Of a DNA stretch of 32,052 nucleotides, positions 32,043-32,052 are shown piece by piece (the stretch's first letter is position 1; each line of letters opens with the position of its first letter). The stretch is from Bacillota bacterium. GTDB lineage: Bacteria; Bacillota; Clostridia; Peptostreptococcales; Anaerovoracaceae. The DNA lies in assembly GCA_029239605.1 (NCBI GenBank), contig JARBUO010000031.1, forward strand, positions 1-32,052, read 5' to 3'. Both the position numbers and the translations under genes were made by a program. The notes below the pieces were generated by a model, which was given only the letters and a program-made list of their open reading frames with translations, had not been told where the DNA came from and searched no databases.

Positions 32043-32052
32043 CTTCTTTGTC

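Overview
The window looks like chromosomal DNA of an anaerobic, spore-forming, motile member of the Clostridia. Reasons: sporulation genes (YlmC/YmxH family, YqfC, YqfD), a MotA/MotB stator pair, pyruvate phosphate dikinase, a eukaryotic-type single-chain glycyl-tRNA synthetase, strong AGGAGG-type ribosome binding sites, frequent TTG/GTG starts, and a gene order matching the Firmicutes hrcA-grpE-dnaK to era-recO-glyQS block. The species cannot be fixed from the sequence alone. No rRNA, tRNA, CRISPR array, prophage or intact insertion sequence was seen.

Layout. (1) 1-3.6 kb, plus strand: a YlmC/YmxH protein, motA-motB with its own promoter and terminator, then a Cys/Met-metabolism PLP enzyme with promoter, leader hairpin and terminator. 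(2) 3.67-4.9 kb, minus: a low-molecular-weight protein-tyrosine phosphatase and a B3/4-domain protein. (3) 5.26-15.76 kb, minus, read right to left: yqfC-yqfD-phoH-ybeY-cdd-era-[broken small gene]-recO-DUF4342 protein-glyQS-ppdK. This is the classic yqf/era cluster, but pgpH and dgkA, which sit in it in Bacillus, are missing here. (4) 15.9-16.8 kb, minus: rpsU-yqeY behind a clear promoter and a long structured leader. (5) 16.8-20.7 kb, minus: mtaB, a TlpA-like lipoprotein, a 48-residue CxxC membrane peptide (CD1871A type), a membrane polyferredoxin, then a 56-residue membrane peptide coupled to hinT. (6) 20.7-26.3 kb: a minus-strand aminotransferase with a terminator-like leader, and, divergent from it, a plus-strand pair encoding a secreted LysM-amidohydrolase and a membrane-anchored M23 peptidase/NodB deacetylase fusion. 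(7) 26.4-32.05 kb, minus: grpE-dnaK-dnaJ-prmA-rsmE, with grpE at the window edge.

How it fits together. Most genes are housekeeping: protein folding and ribosome modification (dnaK operon, prmA, rsmE, rpsU, ybeY, era, mtaB), DNA repair (recO), nucleotide salvage (cdd) and central carbon metabolism (ppdK). The accessory interest lies in two insertions into the conserved dnaK-rpsU-era order: the TlpA/CxxC-peptide/polyferredoxin set, which looks like an envelope thiol-redox electron path, and the plus-strand cell-wall pair. Several genes too short for a usual ORF cutoff are added here: rpsU, the CD1871A-type peptide and the hinT-linked membrane peptide. A broken gene between era and recO is reconstructed from three pieces. 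Several 5' leaders (rpsU, the aminotransferase, ppdK) carry structures that suggest RNA-level control.
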